From: Lota lota
Taxonomy: Eukaryota; Chordata; Actinopteri; Gadiformes; Lotidae
Direction: 5' to 3'
Length of the DNA stretch: 64,000 nt
NCBI GenBank assembly: GCA_026745465.1
Contig: JACYXH010000216.1
Coordinates: 592,501 to 656,500, forward strand
Under the pieces are notes generated by a model. The model did not search any database and had not been told where the DNA came from. It saw only the letters and a list, made by a program, of their open reading frames with translations. Both the position numbers and the translations under genes were made by a program. Positions 52,767 to 64,000 of the stretch are shown here, in pieces. The stretch's first letter is position 1. Every line of letters begins with the position of its first letter.

Positions 52767-53344
52767 TCACACATACACACCCTCAGGGTTGAGACTGGAC
52801 ACCAGAGGGTTCTGCAGGTTGCGTGGATGACCCAGGAACTGTTTGGCGGTGGGCCGCGGTGGAGACTCGGAGCTGGGAAGCAGACCTTTGCCTGATGAGA
52901 GAAAAGAGAAGGGAATCGGATGTTGAGCGTCTCCCGAATCAGACGGATTTTGATTCATATCTAAAGTCGGATCGCAGGAGAGCTCAAATCTGGGTGAACG
53001 GGGAGCTTCACTTCCTTTTCACTTCGCATTTGTTTCAACCAATCATGTGGCTGGAGGCGGGGACCTGTAAGCGCTCGGCCAGCACAAACTCGGCCAGCAG
53101 GAGTGAACTGAAACAAAGTGTCTGTAACGGTTTCAAATCAACACGGTGTATCCTGGGCCACTGTAGTAGTACACTTATAAAAAAAAAAAAAAGAGAAAAA
53201 TCCACGTTAGAATGTCTCCGTAGCAAAACAGGGAACGAGGCGTAACTCCGATCAAAGGCTCCGCTATAACATAGTAGGACTGCTAGAGAAAAGAAAAGGT
53301 TTTGGGGTTCAATGGCTCTTTAAGCGTGGCGTGATGTGGAAGTG

Positions 53345-53398
<54 letters not shown>

Positions 53399-56300
53399 TG
53401 GTGGTGTTCACCTCCGTTCCTGTACTCCTCCGTGAGCAGCTGGGCCAGCTCCAGCTGGTCCAGCCGGTCCAGCTGCTCCTGGAGCTCGGTGCGGGTGTAG
53501 GCGTGGGCGGTGGGGACCCCCGTCTGCTGGATGAACTGCTGCAGGTTACACTGCCGCAGTTCCTTGTTCAGCTCCTCCAACTCCTCCTGCTTGGCCTGGG
53601 GAGGAGCAGAAGGGAGCGGAGGTGGTGGAGGAGGAGAAGGTAGCGCAGGAGGAGAAGGAAGCGGAGGTGGTCGAGAAACAAGTGGGAGGAGGAGGAGGGG
53701 GTGGGGGTGGAGAAGGAGGCAGGGGAGGTGGAGGAGATGGAGGAGGAAGTGGAGGTGGTGGAGGAGGAGGAGGAGAAAGGAGGAGGACATCGAGCCCAAA
53801 CAGGGGCAGAAGTTAGTTGTTACTTACTGATTTCTGACAAAATCCAGTCAAAATAAAAACTACAAAATGCTGCATGGTTGTTCATTGAAATTTACTTTTA
53901 TTATAAAATGTATAATAGTAACATTAATAAATTGCATAAACAGTGCTTTTCCACACTTGACAATGATAAAACATAAAACCATACAAATTAGGTATCAGAA
54001 AGAGGGAAAAAGAGGTAAGGAGGGTTGGACATAAAAGCTATTTCTTTTAAATGTGTTACACCAGAACCCATCCCAACTTCAACCTTCTAATTTCACAGGA
54101 AAAATCTGCTATCCTAAGTTCTGTCTTCCCGTCCGTAGTGCATATTTGTTGTACACTCGTTATTCACCGCAAGGGGGCGGCAGAGCCCACAATACTCAGG
54201 AAGGCGAGACGGCTTCGTCATGATATAATGATGATTATATGTGAGAGGAAGACTCAATCAAAACTCAATTCAATAACGGCACGGACTGATTATTCATACG
54301 TAGGACCACTCCATCTCATTGATCACCATGTCAGTCCATGCGTCAGCACAGACACCGTCAGTCTGTCTCCGGTCTGTCGAGGCCGTGTTGCAGTAATGAC
54401 AGGGACCTGGGGTTCGTCTGCGTCAAGACATGCCTCATCACGTCAGCTCAGCCGACAGACACCGTGCCAGGCAGACACCCACCCCCCCGGCCTAGCCTAG
54501 CAGGCGCAATAAACAATCAGCCCAGTTGTACGACTGTGTGCTGGATCGGCGTAATGAGTTGACGTGAGACGGGGAACAACACAACCATGACAAGGTTGCG
54601 TGCTAGCTGCCCAGGCGCCAGCTACGTGGGTGGTTCCGTATTTCTGCGCGTCTGTCGTCACCGTTTTTAAGTGATAACATCCTGGGGCATCTCTACAGCG
54701 CGGCGCGGTGCGACATGCAAAACAGTTGCGGAAACACAAACAAGCTGTGCATGACGCTATTATCGCTGCCTGGATACTGTCCACACCGACGTGCAACCTC
54801 TCTCAGGTAAGAGAGCTGGTTCAACCCAAAAAGAGCATTTTAAAACGACTTTCACCATTTTTCCTTATAATTATCATTATGTTTGCCTACAGAAACAAAA
54901 ACTTTGAATCACATTGAATCACACCTGGACGTAAACGGAATGCAAAGACAGCCTGACAGCCTCCGGAACCGTTTCTCACTAAGTGCGTGTGGTGGTTTCA
55001 TCATCTAGTTAATGCTGACAAGTCCCGTAAAACCATTTCTGGAACAGCCACGGCAATCTGGCTCTGGCAATTTCTCTGCGTGTATTTGACTTTCGAAAGA
55101 GCACTAGAAAGATTAAATACAAATGAGAGAAACGTTATTTATGACACACGAAATAGTTGATGTTTCACTCATCCACCTGGAACTGCGCAGGCCTGTGCAT
55201 ACCTTTTGGAGCGCCTTCCTTCACGTCCACCCACCCAGGCCCCCTACCCTACCCCCATCTATCCGCACACGCAACTCCCTCATGAACATTCTCACACCTC
55301 CATTCATAACCATTATCCTAACATCTACCCTGTTTCACGTCCACTGATAATATCACACATTTAACAGAGACCGACTTCTGTAGAAGAGGCTTATGGCTGG
55401 TATATCATATTTACATGAACACACTGCATCTTATTATCTCACCGTCAACTGATCGATTTCACAACTACACCAGTGCAGTAGTGACGTGAACCGAAGTACC
55501 ACGGCAGCGACCCACCACCTCAAATTCAGTACGAACATCCGAAACTAGGCCAGGTTTCCTGCTGATACGGAGAAGCCTGGAGCAAACGCAGCCGGGCACT
55601 GCACCACACGGGGCCGCCCGTGAGTGTAATGCGAGCCAACCTAAGCCACTCTGTTCCCGGGGTGACGCTGAGCCAGTTTGGGCTCAGCTGAGCTCCCCCT
55701 TCAGCGCCGCGACATGATAAGAAATAAGGTTGACTTCTGCACGCGAGTTCAGCTATCTTCCCGACAGAATTACGTTCACAGCGGTCTACAAAATACGCTC
55801 AAGATAGACGCTGACCGATATAAAATTCACTGCAGGGCCATGGGACTGAACGGAGGTGGGCTCCCGGGTTTGGAGTCCGCTGCTGGGCTGCAGTATGTGG
55901 GCATGGGCCTCAACCCGCGGGGAATGGACCACAGTGTCCCGTTTCGTGTGGATTTGAAAAAGGGAAGCTTGAGTTTCACTTTAAACTGGGTTATGTCTTT
56001 ATTCAGACGATACAACAACACACGAGATACCGCATCTAGGACAACCATCAACAGACGAACAATGACAACGCAAATGTCAACTACCTCTTCGGTAATAAGT
56101 AGAGTGCTATAGAAAGAAAGTCGTATTGTTTTCGTAAAACTATGATCACATGACTTGAATGCCACTATATCAGCATGAGTAACCTCTTGGGGATCAGACA
56201 GCATACCTGCTGAACCAGATCAGCCTCAGAACGTCATCTTGCACAGCATAAACACAGCAGGCAGGCAGGGCCTCTGTCTTCATAATTATAGGTCATTACT

Positions 56301-59300
56301 TCTAATATTCCTCATTGTTGCTTGCATTAGGAGTTATTTTCAGAACAGACGTACCTTGTAAGGTAGACGTATGTCTGTTTACAAAGTCCAACCCTGTGCA
56401 ATAGCTTCTTTTTTTTTTTTATGGGATCCTAAAAATAGTTGAAATCCCATGTTGGGGATTTAAGTGAGCTTCATTATAAAGTGACCTAGTCTTAGATATG
56501 AACTATAAAGCAAATCAACGTATGATATTGGACTAAAATATGCACATATTCAAAAATGTGGATTTTTCAAGGCATATTCTCTGATCATTATCTATACGTC
56601 AGAAGTGTTCATCTCAATGTGCCAATAGGGAATGGATTTGGTGCGGTTGAAATGTCAATAGCATAGACTTGGCCCAAAACGAGTCCTTTTCTCTCTGAGG
56701 GTTTCTGTATGAACATACTTCCTCCACCTGATGGGAGGAATAGGTAATTTAATGTCCAACAATAGGACTACCGAAACGCAACGTCCGATTTCTCACTTTA
56801 ACTGAGCCGTGTGTGTCAGTGAACAGTCCCAGGAGCGAGAGGAAGAAGAGGAGGAGGAGACGAACAACAACGACATGGAGAAACGTAGAGTTTCTTGCAA
56901 CGATTTTGACAAAGCAATATCAGAAACATGAAACGGAAACGAATGTCCCTCTCTCTCCCCCACTAAGCATCTACTTCCAGGCGTTCTCCTTGGTGAGATG
57001 AGAATCCCAGGGGTCAACCCTTGGTTACCTCCCCCCTGCTCCCCCTCACCTCTCCCTTACCTGAAGCAGTGACTCCGCCTTCCCCAGAACCGCCTGGCCC
57101 TCCGACAGCTGCTGCTCTAGCTCCGCCCCTTGCCTCTGCTGGCTCTGCAGCTCCGCCCTCACCCCCACTATCGACTCCTCTGGCTGCTTCCCATTGGCCC
57201 AGGCCTGGCCCTCCCTCTGCTCTCGCTCCATCTCCTGCTCCAGCTGCGCCGAGCGGACCGAGATCCCGTGGAGCCGGCGGCCGCATTCGTCCATTTTAGC
57301 GTGGAGCTCCCCCAGCCTCATCCTCATCCCCTTCTCCCTCTCCAGCTCCGCCCGCAGCTCATCCTGCCAGAACTCCTCGTGGGCCAGCTCTGCCTGGTTC
57401 CTCCGCACCACCTGCTCCAGGACCTCCAGCTCCTCCAGGGCGTGGGCGTCCAGGGCCGGCGAGGGGCAGGGGGACTGCCGGGGGGACTCCCAGGGCCGGG
57501 CCTCCTTCTCCAGGGCCTCCAGCTGGGCCTCCGTGGCCCTCAGCCTGTCCTGCTGCTGGAGAACCTGCCGGAAGACCTCGTCTTTAGAGGCCCCCGCGGT
57601 GGGCGAGGGCGAAGGGGTGAGAGGACTGGGAGAAGGGGCAGGGGAGGCTCTTTGCTCCGGGGAGTTCCGCGGGGACCTCCTGATCGGCGGAGCCTTGGTC
57701 TTCGGGGAGGTAGAGGGACCAAGGTTGAACGTGAGGGACTTCTTGGGCTGGTTGTGTTTGGAGCGCTCCGGCTCTGAGTGCTGGGGCAAGGGGAAGGGGG
57801 GCGCGAGGTCCTGTGTGGAGGCGGGACTGTCGCTGCTCGGGCCGGTGCGCCGCAGGAAGAACTGGACTTCGTGGCCATGCTGGCCCAGCTTGGCCAGAGA
57901 CTCCAGAGGCCGGTCCGTGGCAAGGAGCTGCCTCTCGGTGTCCCGAAGCCGCTGGATCAGGACGTAGCGGCCCGTCTGACCTGGAGGACCCAACACAAAA
58001 CACATTAGTTACACCACTTGCAGATCGGTTTGCGTGAGACGACTTCCTCTACAGGTTAAACACGCGCTATTGCAAGGCATCGCCTCCGATTGGCTGATTG
58101 GGGGACCCGGTCAGTTGAAGGTTCTCAGAATGAAAGAAACTCAACTTAATAGCATTGTTTAAAAGCGATGCAAAAAAATGAATGAACAGGGAGAGTTTTG
58201 GTCAGTGAGACAACCCCAAGAGATAAGAGGGGACTAATTCCTCCAATCCCCCGATAATTGAGAGAATTGAGAATAGGACAATTGTTGTTTAAAACTTCTA
58301 CAATATTTATATATACCTATTGATTTTTTTTTTCAAACGAACCAATGTTTCCGCGAGCGCTCTGAAACGAGGACAAACGCTCCCTAATGACTTGGCAGGC
58401 AGCTCGGTCACGGAGGAAGAGGAGGAGGAGTGCTAAATCTGGAGCCGTGCTGTTCAGGGCAGCCGACGGCGCGACCAACGCCCGAAGAGACTGCAATGAA
58501 GACACGGCGGCGTTCCAAACTGACCCCCTTCACCCCTCCGGGGAGAAACATCCAGCACCCCCACAACAAATCTAGCCTTTGATTTATTTAGGTCACCAAA
58601 GAATGAAACGATGAGCGCAGAACAAAAGAGTGTTGTTTCGCCCGTTGGTCCTCCCGATGAACCGCTGTTTTAGTCGGGGGCTGGTTTGTGAGGCTGTCCC
58701 TGTGGAGTTGCACCTCCAAGATTTCTACAGTAGAAGCTTGTTCTTCTCAAACCCACAGGAACACATTTTGGTACGACACAAATTTCAGTTAACCGAATAA
58801 AAAAAAAGAATGAACAGGCCAGAAGAGATTTGACGTCAGTCAGTAGTTTTGTTAAAACGTTTGTCAAAACCAAACAAAGCACATGAACGCTATCCACCCA
58901 CGGTCACTGGTTGTCACAAACAAACGTTCACCGACACTTACAATATAGCCCCGTCGCATTAATTTCATTTATTCTTTATTCGGCTCCCTCACACACTGAG
59001 GGAGACCCTCATTTGCAATGGTGCCGAGATTATGACAAACGGGTTCCCACTGCAGACTCATTCGCTCATGCACTCCTGAACGGTCAGGATCACCCCCGTC
59101 TGAATGAGTTTGGACTGCTTAACCCAGGTCGTGGCTTTAGGAAGTCTGCTGGGAGGACCAAGTGATACATGGTCCCCTTTGTCATTGGCATCTTAAACTG
59201 TAAATCGCACCAGTCTGCTTCATGTATTGTCTTACTTTTACGTGTAATCTCCTTTCTGGACTACCTCTGTCTCGTATCGCGTTGCGACCCTGGATGCAAA

Positions 59301-59441
59301 CCAAACCAAAAGAGATGATGAAGTAGTGGGGTACTGACCAATGGCCTGGGCTAAAGCGATGACCACATCCTGGCAGGAAGTCTCCTCCGAAAGGCCGCAG
59401 ACCACCCGTACCACCCCGTCCACCCAGACCTTCAGCTCCAT
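52767..59441 (-). CDS. rassf7: Ras association domain family member 7
   Basis: Four coding exons on minus: 59441-59339, 57980-57061, 53595-53412, 52891-52767. GT-AG junctions and phases agree; product 443 aa (human RASSF7 is about 370). An N-terminal RA domain spans about residues 6-80: [36 protein letters not shown], then HEVQFFLRR. Next comes a Ser/Pro-rich linker with KKSLTFNLG (about 80-165), a long coiled coil rich in Glu/Gln/Leu (about 166-395), and a conserved end [21 protein letters not shown]-terminal RASSF proteins bind Ras-like GTPases and act at centrosomes and in growth and JNK signalling. RASSF8 is the close alternative; the adjacent phrf1 supports RASSF7. A 5'UTR acceptor CTCCTCAG at about 59528-59521 suggests an upstream non-coding exon. 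Confidence 0.88.
53346..53397. repeat. GT microsatellite next to the rassf7 exon 3 donor
   Basis: (GT)25 on plus is (CA)25 on the rassf7 transcript, starting about 14 bases past the exon 3 5' splice site at 53411-53410. Confidence 0.95.
53600..53790. repeat. GGA-rich tract in rassf7 intron 2
   Basis: (GGA/GGT)n-rich purine tract, pyrimidine-rich on the transcript and directly upstream of the exon 3 acceptor, so it serves as an unusually long polypyrimidine tract. Confidence 0.85.
53830..57055. other. rassf7 intron 2
   Basis: 3.2 kb of intron. It contains the CTCF-like site at 54167 and a T run at 56408-56420. A 144-codon ORF on plus at 55678-56112 has no recognisable domain. No embedded gene seen. 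Confidence 0.4.
54167..54184 (+). promoter_or_regulatory. CTCF-like motif
   Basis: CCGCAAGGGGGCGGCAGA. The core CCGCAAGGGGGCGG matches CCASYAGRKGGCRS at 12 of 14 positions. Plus orientation, opposite to the other CTCF-like sites in the window. Confidence 0.5.
58010..58120. repeat. Dispersed repeat, copy B, in rassf7 intron 1
   Basis: Second copy of the repeat at 39632-39750, in the same orientation and sharing TTAAACACGCGCTATTGCA-type and GACCCGGTCA words. It begins 30 bases from the rassf7 exon 2 acceptor. Confidence 0.7.
58121..59335. other. rassf7 intron 1
   Basis: Unique intronic DNA. No embedded gene recognised. Confidence 0.4.
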
Positions 59442-59529
59442 CGGGCACCCGGAGGGGCTCAGTCAGGGGTCAGGGGTCACGGGTCAGATCGGCTCTTGTG
59501 TGGTTGGGTTCAGCTCCACTCTGAGGAGA

Positions 59530-60125
59530 CAAGGAGGACAACATCGGTTAGAGGTGCTTCGCGCGCTCAGAAGATGCCGCTTCGGGAGCGATGGCTCAAC
59601 AAATGTGTCTAGAGCAAACAGTTAGCGGTTATTAAACCACACAAACCTTAGGGCACACGGGGCAAATAACAAGCGGTGACGCACGAGCAAAAGACAAACT
59701 AACCAAAGCCGGAAAACTGTGTGGGACATGACGTAACCCTACCCCTCTCCTACGCGTGGGACAGCAACGTGTTGCTAAGGTAAACAGCCACAGCCCAGCA
59801 GGAGGCCGTCACATGCTGCTCTTGTGTGTCATCCTCCGCTGATTATCCAGGCTAACGGTTTCTGGACCCAACAGACCCGGGTCAGGGGTGCCCCGTGTCC
59901 GTGGGGGATTATGTCATGGGCCTCCAGCCCATTGGCCCAAAAATGGCAGGGGAGAAGCCTGTTTTCTTAGCTCGGTTATGGGTCTCCTGTGTGGATCTCG
60001 AAGCGTAAATGCCAATCTGTAACGCAATTAAACGCACCGCTGCCTTCCCTCAAAGCACCTATGAAAGCTTGCTGCCGAGGGGAACACTGTTGGGGTGTGC
60101 GTATGTCTGGGCATGGGTGTTGTGG
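59530..60125. other. Upstream of rassf7
   Basis: Unique sequence, likely 5' intron or promoter-proximal DNA of rassf7. Its transcription start is not placed. Confidence 0.35.
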
Positions 60126-60129
60126 TGTG

Positions 60130-60440
<311 letters not shown>

Positions 60441-60559
60441 TGCAGAAAGACCAATAATTGCGTGTGTCTGTGCTGCAAGCATTCAATTGTATCAAGCCTC
60501 TAGGCTAAATGAGTTTTCGTGTGTCTGGATCTCCGGTCGAGAAACATTGTTGGTTGGTT

Positions 60560-61035
60560 TTAATTAATCTGATCAGGTATTGATTCCCGGTAGCACAACC
60601 ACAACCGGGCCTCGTCAGTCAACGCTGAGCCCAGGAGAGCGTGCACACAGCCGGGCAGGGAGTGAGGCCGGTTGAGTCAGGTGGAGAACACCTAAACAAA
60701 TAGTTTATTAAAACAATCCTCACCCTCCTTCGTACTTTCACTGTAACCCAGAGAGTTTACGTCCCTACAACCATGAATGAAAAGAACATGCAATGTATAT
60801 TCATATTTGGATATAAGTGAATAAGTGAATAACGACGATGGGTACAAGTGGACTGCGTGTTCCGTGCCCGGTGTCTACCCTTCTGTACTCATTTACACCT
60901 GAAACAGTCCCAGGCCACACAGGGGAAGGCCTGCTGCTGAGATGTGGAAACACCAAACAGAGAGAGAGAGAGCTGCTCAGCACGTCAACGGTGTACTAAA
61001 GAGGACAGGACAGAACAGGTCACAGGATCAATGGA
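60560..61035. other. Unique sequence
   Basis: Nothing recognised. Confidence 0.4.
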
Positions 61036-61046
61036 TAAGTGCCAAG

Positions 61047-61155
61047 AGAGACACAGAGACACAGAGAGAGACACAGAGACAGAGAGAGAGACAGAGAGAG
61101 AGAGACAGAGAGAGACACAGGGAGAGGCAGTGAGACAGAGAGAGAGCGAGAGACC
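61047..61155. repeat. AGAGACAC-type microsatellite
   Basis: Compound (GA)n/(CA)n tract of GAGACACA-like units. Confidence 0.9.
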
Positions 61156-61159
61156 ACCA

Positions 61160-63495
61160 CACATTCTTTCTTGGGATTCCATCAGCAAGAGCTAGTTTCT
61201 AAAAACGTGTCCGTCAGAGGAAGGGGGCGGGCTCATTATGACATGAGGAGGCCTGGGATTTCAACACAATCCATTAGTCAAACCTTTGATTTTCATGTGA
61301 CCACTTACGTTCGGATCTGTGTTGAAACTTGCAAATTGTAATGTGTCTTAACAAGGTGTACAGTCACACGTGGGCACACACACACACACACACACAAACA
61401 CACACAATAAGGTTCCTGAAATGCCTTCGCTCCTGAGGCCTTTTTCCTCCCCGTAGGTGAAAAAGATGCAAACCAGGTTCAACATAAACACAGCAGCCAT
61501 TTTACATTATATCCCAGCAGGCCTCAAGAGTTTCAACGCTACCTTACAGGCCGGTGTGAAGTACAACAGGGCAAAAGAACTAACCCCAATAGAAACCTGA
61601 AACACAATGGTCTGCTCCACTCAAATCCTATCTGTAACTGAATACTTGTGCCGGTCTCTGTTTACTAGAGGCACCGGGGGAAACAAAAGAAGCTACCATC
61701 ACCATAGCCCCATCACCAGTACATCTGTATTATATGTAGCATTGATTCAACGTTTCTGGTTGTTATATGTATTCGATGCATACATAACATGGTTGAATCA
61801 TTGAGCCTTGAGGAGTTTGCTGAGTTGCGATTATCTAGCTCTAGTAGTCTAGCACGCACCATTGTTGTAGAACTATAGAAATTTAGAAATTGTTGTGGAA
61901 TGAAGAAAGCACTTTGATTCAGACGTTTACTGTAACCGCTTGCAGTACCACTAATAATTGTAACTAGGTTGTGCAGCACAATAACCGTTCTTTGTAGCTA
62001 CTCCCGGTTTCACTGCATCTTTGTTCCCTGCCTCGTTTGTACGTGCCTTTGGATAAAGGCGCATGCCAGCCTAGTATGTAGATGTTGTAACTTTCTGGTT
62101 TTTAGGGTAATTTGGTCAAAGTCAATACAACATTCCTGTATCAACAAACCAAGATGTCTACACACACATAAAATAACAAATAAAAGAAAGCCACACAATG
62201 AACCCAATCATCATGTTCAAATACTCCTTAGTCTATCCTCATCATGATACCTCAATCACAACACAAGCCTACTTCTTGCGTGTATCTAGCAAAAGTATAA
62301 TACAAATAGCCATTCAATGTAAGCCTCCACAAGTTGACAGTGGTGGGACAAATATGCTGTACCAATGCACAGGACAGTCTGCATGTCCTGTGAAGAAGAT
62401 ATGAGGCAATCCAGTCAAGTACAGTAATAAAGCACGTTTGGAGACAATCTTCTTGTATGAGCCTATCTATAAAAAGTCAAAAATATCAAACAGGAGTTAA
62501 ACTTTGACTTTTTAAAGTTAAAGTTGACCGTGTGGGCCTAGATGATAACCCCAGCACAGTATTCCAGATGTGTTTATTTTTAATTTTTTTGATCAATCCA
62601 AGAATAACAACATAATCAAGAGCACAAAAACAACACATTTCAATCTGACTTATTGTGGTTCAGCGCGTCCCCAGAAGGGATATGAAAAAACGGTTAGCAT
62701 CCCACAGCAACTGTTTACCTGCTAGATGACTGTGAGTGAGTGCTAGGTGCTGTCATATCTGGGCTACATGACAATCAGTAGGCGGTGTCGTCCCTGTCAC
62801 AGAGTCCTCAAAACACCACAAAAACAAAAACATGCAAAGCAACTCAACTCCGATAAACATCATGGCCGGTTTCCCATGTTGCTCTGTGCTGGTTGAAGCC
62901 CGGTCGGTGAAACGTGATAACTGCACCGACAGGAAACCAACGCGCTCAGGTCTCGGGTTGCCGTCGACGCTCACTGAGGCAGCACAACGGTGACACCCGC
63001 ACGCCGATGGCGGCCCAAACCCGTCGGCCCTGGAGCTCCACGTCCCGTTCGGTTTCACACCATCCAACGCGACAACAAACAAACGCTGGGCAAAAGGGCG
63101 AAGGGGCCGCTAAACCGGAGCCATGGAAACATCCAACAGTGGAAATGTTGCGCAAGAGAACCCACAAGAGAAATCCACCCGGTGTGTTTGTAAAAGCGTA
63201 AAGCTGTCAGTCAGCCTTTTCCCTCACTTCACTCAAAGATTGAGTAGCGCACGCGGAAGACAGAGTGGAATAGTGAGCGTCTCGGGGCAGTGACAGCCTC
63301 ATAAAAGACACAAACGACACACACATGTTGGCCAATCCCAGCGCGCACACAAACCCACCCCGTCCTGATCTAAAGGAACCTTCCAAGACTCGTAACTTGG
63401 CCACAAGACGACGCTCTGCCACGCCCACCATGCCACACCCTGTAACCTCAGGCCACTGAAAAAATGTTGTTGGAATAAACTCAGAACATACCCTC
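61160..63495. other. Intergenic DNA, no gene recognised
   Basis: About 2.3 kb, with a (CA)n at 61375-61408. CTTTGGATAAAGGCGC near 62047 resembles the tail of a teleost SINE/LINE-like repeat. ORFs of up to about 110 codons have no recognisable domains. Confidence 0.35.
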
Positions 63496-63499
63496 CCAC

Positions 63500-63537
63500 G
63501 CACACACACAGGCCAAAACCACACATGCACAGAGTCC

Positions 63538-63582
<45 letters not shown>

Positions 63583-63643
63583 ACAGATGCACACATGCAA
63601 AGGCTGTGGCCAACTTACACACACACACACATGCACACACATG

Positions 63644-63674
<31 letters not shown>

Positions 63675-63691
63675 ACACAGATGCACACACA

Positions 63692-63732
<41 letters not shown>

Positions 63733-63810
63733 ACAGATGCACACACGCACAGAGGCTGTGACCATCACACACACACACACTCACAAACACACACACACAC
63801 ACACACCTCC
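63500..63810. repeat. CA-rich microsatellite
   Basis: (CA)n with a duplicated longer unit: a block ending ACACAGATGCACACA(T/C)GCA(A/C)AG plus GCTGTGNCCA occurs at about 63585-63612 and again at 63732-63762. Confidence 0.9.
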
Positions 63811-63867
63811 ACAGTGAATCACAGGCAGCGGAGAAGGAAGGAATGAAAGAAAGGTCGGAGGATGGGA

Positions 63868-63875
63868 TATAAAAG
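63868..63875 (+). promoter_or_regulatory. TATA-like motif of a possible gene to the right
   Basis: TATAAAAG in a G-rich context, preceded by a purine-rich stretch. No coding sequence follows before the window ends, so the gene is not identified. Confidence 0.3.
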
Positions 63876-64000
63876 ACTGTAATTATTGGCCTGCGCCCTT
63901 CCCTTCTCTGTCCTATCATCATCACTCACACCAACAGCCAGCCAAACAGCCATCCAGCTAAACGGCCAGCCAGCTAAACGGCTGGAATCTAAGGACGTCT

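Noticed and set aside
55678-56112. 144-codon ORF in rassf7 intron 2 as a nested gene
   Set aside because: No domain, no splice or promoter evidence; length is within chance for this much sequence.
57130-57967. 215- and 257-codon ORFs on plus over rassf7 exon 2
   Set aside because: Antisense shadows of the rassf7 coiled-coil exon.
62753-63082. 109-codon ORF on minus near the right end
   Set aside because: No recognisable domain or family; frame ends and composition look random.

Overview
This window is nuclear DNA from a ray-finned fish (teleost). The protein-coding part is vertebrate: spliced genes with GT-AG introns, recognisable as ascl1b, irf7, phrf1 and rassf7, plus remnants of repeats that look teleost-typical. 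The density of (CA/TG)n microsatellites, homopolymer G/C tracts and minisatellites is extreme. That is reminiscent of cod-like (gadiform) genomes, but this last step is inference and not proof.

Layout. Positions 1-10400 hold no recognisable gene: microsatellites, a CT-rich tract, a 22-bp CCA-rich minisatellite and a few complex islands that could be enhancers. ascl1b, a proneural bHLH factor, lies on the minus strand (CDS 11974 to 11357) with its 3'UTR reaching about 10400. From 12000 to 16500 is the divergent intergenic space between ascl1b and irf7. It holds a near-consensus CTCF site, a teleost-type repeat copy, a 42-bp minisatellite split by a 310-bp hAT-like MITE, and then the irf7 promoter with an ISRE and a TATA box. 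irf7 runs on the plus strand (ten coding exons, 16570-22648, 442 aa predicted). phrf1 runs on the minus strand (eighteen coding exons, 42275 to 25183, about 1875 aa if one apparent 1-bp insertion is discounted). It is tail-to-tail with irf7. rassf7 follows in the same direction (four coding exons, 59441 to 52767, 443 aa). The gap between phrf1 and rassf7 (about 42.3-50 kb) and the right end (59.5-64 kb) show no clear gene; a TATA-like motif at 63868 may belong to a gene beyond the window.

How the genes relate. The order and orientation RASSF7 > PHRF1 > < IRF7 is the same as on human chromosome 11p15.5, which supports all three names. They are not an operon or pathway: irf7 is the interferon-inducing transcription factor, phrf1 a RING/PHD protein of the RNA polymerase II CTD-associated SR family, rassf7 a Ras-association coiled-coil protein, and ascl1b a neurogenic factor. 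The points most worth checking are the phrf1 frameshift inside a coding minisatellite, the repeated SUMO-consensus motifs in phrf1, (UG)n or (CA)n tracts beside splice sites in all three spliced genes, the ISRE-TATA promoter of irf7, two in-frame NAGNAG acceptors in irf7, and CTCF-like motifs between the genes. I did not find a convincing new biological system.
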